Source of the DNA: Gemmatimonadota bacterium
Lineage (GTDB): Bacteria > Gemmatimonadota > Gemmatimonadetes > Longimicrobiales > Longimicrobiaceae
NCBI GenBank assembly: GCA_019348475.1
Contig: JAHWJJ010000178.1
Span: forward strand, 1 to 8,595
Reading direction: 5' to 3'
Length of the DNA: 8,595 nt
The notes below the pieces were generated by a model that was given only the letters and a program-made list of their open reading frames with translations, ran no database searches and was not told the origin of the DNA. Made by a program: the position numbers and the translations under genes. Positions within the stretch are counted from its first letter, which is position 1. Each line of letters begins with the position of its first letter. Positions 4,890 through 8,595 of this stretch are shown one piece after another.

Positions 4890-6329
4890 ATGGCGCAACC
4901 GCTCAGCGAATACTTCACGCTGGAAGCCGGCGAGTACCTGGACCAGATGGACGCGCTGCTGGCCGCGAGCGACCGCCCGGACCCGGTGCGTTTCTTTCGC
5001 CTGGCGCGCGGCGTTCGCGGGAGCGCGCAGCTGGCGGGCGCGGGGCCCATCGCCGAGGTGGCGGAGCGGCTGGAGGACGGGGCCCGCGCCATTCGCGACG
5101 GGCTGCTGCAGTGGACGCCGGAGGTGCGCGACCGCGCGCGGCGCACGGCCGAAGACCTGCGCGCGCTGGTGGAGCGGCACGGGCGCTGGGGCGCGGCCGA
5201 GGACCAGCGCGCGGCGGCCGCGGCGGAGCGCTGGACCGACGTGAACGGCGGCCGGCGCCGCGGCGGCGCGACCGGGGACGGGGACGCGCTGTTCGGCTTC
5301 GTGCGGCGCGAGATCGGCGGGGTGGTGGCGGAGATGGACCGCGCCCTGGCCGACCTGGCCGCGGCGCCCGAAGGACGCGAGCCGCTGCGCGTGGTGCTGC
5401 GGCGGATGCGGCCCGTGCGCGGGGTGGCGGGAATGGACACGCTGGCGCCGGTGCTGGAGGTGCTGGAGGGGATCGAGGACGCGGCGCACGAGATCCTGGG
5501 CCGCACCTCCGCCGTCACCCGCGCGGAGCTGGACCTGCTGGGCGCGGGCGCGGGGGCGCTGCGCGCGGCGGCCTCGTCGCTGGAGGGCGGCCGCGCGCCG
5601 GGGGAGTCGGCGGAGCTGGCGGGGTTCCGCGCCCTGCGCGACCGCGTGGAGGAGGCGTCCGCCGCCGGCGACGACGCCGAGGTGGTGCCGCTGAGCCGGC
5701 TGTTCGCGGACGAGCCCGGCGTGCACCTGGTGTCGTCGCCCATGGCGCCGGCGCCGTCGGGCGAGGGGATGACGCCGGAGGTGGAGGGCTTTCTGCGCAT
5801 CGAGGCGACCGGGTTCCTGGACCGCGCGGAAGGGCTGCTCGCGGCACAGCCGGCGCGGGCGCGGCGCTTTGGCCGCGTGGCGCGCGAGGTGGCGGAGCTG
5901 GCCGCGGGCGTGCGCGAGCTGGCCCGGGCCTACGGGGTCGCGCCGCTGGCGGCGGCGGCGGAGCTGGCGGCCACCCGCGTCCGTGCCGCCGGCTCGCCCG
6001 AAGAGGCGCGCGACGCGCTGCTGCAACTTCGCCACGCGCTTCCCGGTGCCCCGCCGCAGTCCGCCTCGGCCTCCGCCGCAGCGCCCACGCCGGCCCCGGC
6101 GCAGACGGCCGACGAGCGGGCGCCGGCCGCCGCCGGGACGCCACGGGCGGAGGAGGAGGGCGTGGTGCCGGTGGAGGCGCTGCTCTACGCGCCGGACGAG
6201 GCGCTGCGGGAGGCGCTGGCCCTGCGCGCGCGCATCGAGCCGCTGGCGGGCGGGCCCGGCACGCCCCTGGGCGACGCGGTGGACGAGCTGTTCGGGCTGG
6301 TGGAGCTGGGGCTGGCCGGGCGCGCCTGA
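4890..6329 (+). CDS. Protein with tandem degenerate Hpt-like domains
   Basis: A 479-residue, strongly Ala/Arg/Glu-rich, helical, apparently cytoplasmic protein with no signal peptide or membrane segment. Segment 1 (about 7-70) has Hpt shape: YFTLEAGEYLDQMDALL, then RLARGVRGSAQLAG, then the helix [11 protein letters not shown]. Segment 2 (about 135-200) repeats it with LRRMRPVRGVAGMDTL followed by LEVLEGIEDAAHEI. A weaker third copy (about 297-365) starts VEGFLRIEATGFLDRAEGLL and has RVAREVAELAAG. In Hpt domains the phosphorylated residue is the His of H-x-x-K-G. Here the matching positions read R40-GVRG, R174-PVRG and probably R332, so none can carry a phosphoryl group in the usual way. No CheA kinase, CheW or receiver domain is present. 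Residues about 385-425 are an Ala/Pro linker to a short C-terminal helical part. ATG 4890 lacks a clear Shine-Dalgarno. Gene reality is secure from context and reading frame; function is unknown, perhaps a scaffold or phosphotransfer decoy. Confidence 0.8.
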   Translation: MAQPLSEYFTLEAGEYLDQMDALLAASDRPDPVRFFRLARGVRGSAQLAGAGPIAEVAERLEDGARAIRDGLLQWTPEVRDRARRTAEDLRALVERHGRWGAAEDQRAAAAAERWTDVNGGRRRGGATGDGDALFGFVRREIGGVVAEMDRALADLAAAPEGREPLRVVLRRMRPVRGVAGMDTLAPVLEVLEGIEDAAHEILGRTSAVTRAELDLLGAGAGALRAAASSLEGGRAPGESAELAGFRALRDRVEEASAAGDDAEVVPLSRLFADEPGVHLVSSPMAPAPSGEGMTPEVEGFLRIEATGFLDRAEGLLAAQPARARRFGRVAREVAELAAGVRELARAYGVAPLAAAAELAATRVRAAGSPEEARDALLQLRHALPGAPPQSASASAAAPTPAPAQTADERAPAAAGTPRAEEEGVVPVEALLYAPDEALREALALRARIEPLAGGPGTPLGDAVDELFGLVELGLAGRA

Positions 6330-6357
6330 ATTCGCAAAGCCATCCACCCTTCTCGCG

Positions 6358-7410
6358 ATGAAGTCATCCCTGAAGGCGGTCGTCGGGATCGCGGCGACCG
6401 TCTTTTTTCTATGGCTGGCGCTCCGCAACGTGGAGTGGCGCGAGGTCGCGTCGCACCTGCGCGAGGCGAACTGGCTGCTGCTGGGCGCGGCGGTCCTGGT
6501 CTCCACGCTGGGGATGCACGTGCGCGCCATGCGCTGGAAGCCCCTGCTGGAGCCGGTGGCCCCGGGCGTCCCCTTCCGCGCGCGCATCGCCGGCGTGTTC
6601 ATCGGCTTTGGCGCCAACAACGTCTTTCCCGCCCGGCTGGGCGAGTTCGCCCGCACCTGGGTGCTGGCGCGCGAGGCCAGGGTGCCGCTGACCGGCGCGT
6701 TCGCCTCGCTGGTGCTGGAGCGGGCGCTGGACGGGATGGTGATGATCGTCTTCCTCCTCATCTCCATGTCCATGCCGGGCTTTCCGGAGATCGGATCCGG
6801 CGGCGACAACGTTCGCATGGCGGTGCGGGTGGTCACGGCGGTTACGGCGGCGGCGCTGCTGCTGCTGCTGTGCATGGCCTTTCTTCCCGCGCGGACGGTG
6901 CGGCTGGTGGAACGGATGGCCAGGCTCCTCCCGCTTGCCTTCCGCCGCCCGCTGGTGGACGCCATGCACGCCTTCCTGGGCGGGCTGCACGTGCTGCGCA
7001 ACCCGCGGCTGCTGGCGGTATCCGTGGCCTGGGCGGTGTTCCAGTGGACGTTCCTGGCAGGGTCGTTCGTCCTGGCGTTCCGCGCGTTCGGCATCGACGA
7101 GCCGGGGTTCCTGGGCGCCGTCTTTCTGCAGTCGGTGATCGCGGTGGCGGTTTCGCTTCCCGCCGGGCCCGGCTTCTTCGGACCCTTCGAGGCGGCGAGC
7201 GTGTGGGGGCTGGGGCTGTGGGGGGTGGATGCGTCGCGCGCCGCCTCGTTCGCCATCGGCTTTCACCTGGGCGGCTGGCTTACCGTGACGCTGGGGGGCG
7301 TGTACTACGCGGCACGCCTGAAGCTGCGCTGGAGCGACCTGGGTCGGGTGGAGGAGACGGTGGAGCAGGCGGTGGAGGAGGACCTGGACGTGGATGCGAA
7401 GCCTGCCTGA
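6358..7410 (+). CDS. Flippase-like / LPG-synthase-TM integral membrane protein
   Basis: A 350-residue inner-membrane protein of the UPF0104 / lysylphosphatidylglycerol-synthase transmembrane family (TIGR00374-like). I count about seven to eight hydrophobic segments, near 5-22, 38-56, 74-86, 125-139, 155-176, 216-241, 251-267 and 295-317. Family motifs are GANNVFPARLGEFARTW (85-101), LVLERALDGM (118-127) and SLPAGPGFFGPFEAASVW (266-283). It has the transmembrane unit only, without the soluble aminoacyl-transferase domain of MprF. A role in moving a lipid or polyprenyl-linked compound across the membrane is therefore more likely than lipid lysylation. The tail (from about 324) is acidic, with VEETVEQAVEEDLDVD. 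ATG 6358 precedes a short Lys-containing N-terminus and the first membrane helix; no strong Shine-Dalgarno is seen. It overlaps ispE by 17 bases. The substrate cannot be told from the sequence. Confidence 0.88.
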   Translation: MKSSLKAVVGIAATVFFLWLALRNVEWREVASHLREANWLLLGAAVLVSTLGMHVRAMRWKPLLEPVAPGVPFRARIAGVFIGFGANNVFPARLGEFARTWVLAREARVPLTGAFASLVLERALDGMVMIVFLLISMSMPGFPEIGSGGDNVRMAVRVVTAVTAAALLLLLCMAFLPARTVRLVERMARLLPLAFRRPLVDAMHAFLGGLHVLRNPRLLAVSVAWAVFQWTFLAGSFVLAFRAFGIDEPGFLGAVFLQSVIAVAVSLPAGPGFFGPFEAASVWGLGLWGVDASRAASFAIGFHLGGWLTVTLGGVYYAARLKLRWSDLGRVEETVEQAVEEDLDVDAKPA

Positions 7411-8290
7411 CGCGGCGGAAGTCCTGGCGCCCGCCAAAGCGAACCTCTTCCTGCGCGTCCTGGCGCGCGAGGAGGGCGGGTACCACGCGCTGGAGACGCT
7501 GTTCTGCGCCCTGTCGCTGGCGGACACGGTGCGCGTCCGCCGCGGTGCGCCCGGGCTCAGGCTGCGGGTGGAGGGCGCGGTGGATACGGGACCCGCGGAG
7601 CGCAACCTGTGCGTCCGCGCCGCGGAGCGGTTCTACGCCGCGCTCGGCGAGGCCCCCTGCGTCGACATCCACCTGACCAAGAAAATCCCCTCGGCCGCGG
7701 GGCTGGGCGGCGGCTCGTCCGACGGCGCGGCCACGCTCCGCGCGCTGAACGCGGTCCACGGCGAGCCGCTGGACCGCGCCGCGCTGCTGCGGATGGCCGT
7801 CGAGCTGGGGAGCGACGTGCCGTTCTTTCTCTGCGGATCGCCGCTGGCGCTGGCGTGGAGCCGCGGGGAGCGCCTGCTCGCGCTTCCGCCCCTGCCCGCG
7901 CGCCCGGTCCTCGTCGCGCACCCCGGCGTCGGGATGCCGACGGCGGAAGCGTTCCGGCGCATCGCGGAGCGGCGGGGCGGGGGATACGCCCCCGAGGCGC
8001 GCTCACTGCCGCTGGACGCGCTGCGGGAGTGGGACGGCGTGGGGGCGCTGGCGGAGAACGACTTCGAGCAGGTGGTGGCGGAGGAGATTCCCTTCATCCA
8101 CCTGGCCATCTCCGCGCTGCGGCAGGGCGGCGCCAGCGTCGCGATGATGGCCGGGAGCGGCTCCAGCGTGTTCGGCGTCTTCGAATCCGAAGACGCGCGC
8201 GACGCGACGCGGGAGCGCATGCGCGGCCTGCGGATGCGCGCCTGGGCGGCGGAGACGCTGGAGTTCGTGCCGGCCGTGCGGGTGGAGTGA
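7394..8290 (+). CDS. ispE: 4-diphosphocytidyl-2-C-methyl-D-erythritol kinase IspE
   Basis: IspE phosphorylates 4-diphosphocytidyl-2-C-methylerythritol with ATP, the fourth step of the MEP route to isopentenyl diphosphate. The 298-residue GHMP kinase shows PAKANLFLRVL (13-23) with the substrate-binding Lys and Asn, GGYHALETLF (28-37), and the ATP loop KKIPSAAGLGGGSSDGAATL (96-115). It also has GSDVPFFLCG (139-148) with the catalytic Asp (D141), and the third GHMP motif MMAGSGSSVFGVF (251-263). The length is normal. ATG 7394 lies inside the end of the flippase-like gene, giving a 17-base overlap, with a GGAGGAGG run just upstream, so the two are probably co-translated. A tRNA-Gln gene follows after 233 non-coding bases. 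The call is very secure. Confidence 0.97.
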   Translation: MRSLPDAAEVLAPAKANLFLRVLAREEGGYHALETLFCALSLADTVRVRRGAPGLRLRVEGAVDTGPAERNLCVRAAERFYAALGEAPCVDIHLTKKIPSAAGLGGGSSDGAATLRALNAVHGEPLDRAALLRMAVELGSDVPFFLCGSPLALAWSRGERLLALPPLPARPVLVAHPGVGMPTAEAFRRIAERRGGGYAPEARSLPLDALREWDGVGALAENDFEQVVAEEIPFIHLAISALRQGGASVAMMAGSGSSVFGVFESEDARDATRERMRGLRMRAWAAETLEFVPAVRVE

Positions 8291-8336
8291 TCGCGAATCG
8301 AGACGAAGACAGGGCCGCACATGCGGTCATGGGACC

Positions 8337-8355
8337 GAGGGAAAGAAGCTCCCTC
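8337..8355 (+). other. Hairpin downstream of ispE, possible weak terminator
   Basis: GAGGGA 8337-8342 pairs with TCCCTC 8350-8355 across a 7-base loop. It starts 47 bases after the ispE stop and is followed by a pyrimidine-rich stretch (8356-8380) but not a T-run. It could mark the end of the ispE transcript or an RNA-processing site. It is too short to call an intrinsic terminator with confidence. Confidence 0.3.
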
Positions 8356-8380
8356 CGTTCACTCTCCTTCCCGTCCTCCG

Positions 8381-8396
8381 TCCGCCTTTAGGCGGA
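8381..8396 (+). other. Second hairpin downstream of ispE
   Basis: TCCGCC 8381-8386 pairs perfectly with GGCGGA 8391-8396 around a TTTA tetraloop. No T-run follows (the next bases are GCCGTAGAAG), so it is not a classical terminator. Its place between ispE and the tRNA promoter fits a transcription or RNA-stability boundary. Orientation is not determined. Confidence 0.35.
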
Positions 8397-8449
8397 GCCG
8401 TAGAAGCAGATGCCCACCGCTTGCCCATCAGGTGCCGCGCGTCCCCGGG

Positions 8450-8478
8450 TTGACCTGATCGCAAGGCTCGAATAGCTT
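8450..8478 (+). promoter_or_regulatory. Probable promoter of tRNA-Gln
   Basis: TTGACC (8450-8455) matches the -35 consensus in 5 of 6 positions. After a 17-base spacer comes TAGCTT (8473-8478), a modest -10 with T, A and final T in place. The area is locally AT-rich for this genome (8468-8485). Transcription would start near 8485, about 40 bases before the mature tRNA. This is the best promoter-like pair I found in the window. Confidence 0.5.
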
Positions 8479-8491
8479 TTCATGGATCCGC

Positions 8492-8513
8492 AGGCCGGGT
8501 TCTGGCCCGGCCT
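8492..8513 (+). other. Strong hairpin in the tRNA-Gln leader
   Basis: AGGCCGGG (8492-8499) pairs perfectly with CCCGGCCT (8506-8513) around a TTCTGG loop, giving 8 mostly G-C pairs. It lies between the predicted promoter and the tRNA and ends 10 bases before the tRNA 5' end. No T-run follows, so it is not an intrinsic terminator. It may influence pre-tRNA 5' processing or leader stability. Confidence 0.55.
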
Positions 8514-8523
8514 CCGCGCTTGG

Positions 8524-8594
8524 TGCCCCCTGGTGTAAAGGCAGCACAGCGGTCTTTGGAACCGTTAGTGGAGGTTCGAATCCTCCGGGGGCAA
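8524..8594 (+). tRNA. tRNA-Gln (anticodon TTG)
   Basis: A full cloverleaf folds by eye. The acceptor is TGCCCCC 8524-8530 with GGGGGCA 8587-8593, giving the U1-A72 pair characteristic of tRNA-Gln. The D stem is GTGT/GCAC, and the anticodon stem is GCGGT 8549-8553 with ACCGT 8561-8565. The loop CTTTGGA places anticodon TTG at 8556-8558, reading CAA (and CAG by wobble). The T stem is GGAGG/CCTCC with a TTCGAAT loop. Base 73 is A (8594). The window ends one base later with T, so the 3' CCA is apparently not encoded and would be added enzymatically. A promoter-like pair lies about 45 bases upstream. It may be the first gene of a new transcript that continues beyond the window. Confidence 0.95.
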
Positions 8595-8595
8595 T

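Noticed and set aside
5869..6357. Upstream extension of the flippase-like frame into the Hpt-like gene
   Set aside because: The extension is Arg/Pro-rich shadow sequence. ATG 6358 directly precedes the first membrane segment.
4722..7256. Very long open frame on the minus strand, 844 codons, opposite pdxJ, the Hpt-like gene and the flippase-like gene
   Set aside because: It is a shadow of the high-GC codon pattern. The translation is rich in Arg, His, Pro and Ser without any motif, while the + strand carries recognisable families through the same interval.
1..8595. CRISPR array, insertion sequence or long direct repeats
   Set aside because: I saw no regularly spaced repeats, transposase motifs or terminal inverted repeats. 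GC-rich runs such as GGCGGAGCTGG recur only through codon bias.

Overview
This is a very GC-rich bacterial window in which every recognised gene lies on the + strand. The dense packing, start/stop overlaps, GTG and TTG starts and Arg/Ala-rich proteins fit a high-GC environmental bacterium. My best guess is Gemmatimonadota, possibly near Longimicrobium. That guess comes from overall style and gene content, not from any marker I could search.

Left part (1-3085): the window opens inside the second ATPase domain of an ABC-F ribosome-associated protein. After a 33-base gap comes a small, visibly lower-GC accessory patch. It holds a UPF0175 antitoxin, a DUF3368 PIN-like toxin, and a previously unmarked remnant of a HicB-type antitoxin with an in-frame TGA where the family has tryptophan. 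The ribosome-splitting GTPase gene hflX follows; its conserved N-terminal strand begins upstream of any ATG, GTG or TTG. A DUF433 gene overlaps the hflX stop by ATGA and has no visible toxin partner.

Middle part (3086-6329): a roughly 150-base spacer contains only a doubtful 41-codon ORF. Then come a Rossmann/DUF2520 oxidoreductase-like gene and pdxJ (pyridoxine 5'-phosphate synthase), joined by a TTGA overlap. Next is a 479-residue protein with two, perhaps three, degenerate Hpt-like helical domains in which the phospho-accepting histidine appears to be replaced by arginine.

Right part (6330-8595): an LPG-synthase-TM/flippase-like membrane protein overlaps ispE (MEP isoprenoid pathway kinase) by 17 bases. 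A 233-base non-coding stretch holds two small hairpins, a plausible sigma70-type promoter and a strong leader hairpin. tRNA-Gln(TTG) closes the window.

Functionally, the left end groups ribosome-rescue and ribosome-splitting factors around a toxin-antitoxin patch. The run from DUF2520 to ispE contains two enzymes that draw on 1-deoxy-D-xylulose 5-phosphate: PdxJ directly, and IspE further down the MEP pathway. I saw no CRISPR array, insertion sequence, rRNA or prophage gene, and nothing I would call a clearly new system. The best leads are the His-less Hpt protein, the hflX start and the hicB remnant.
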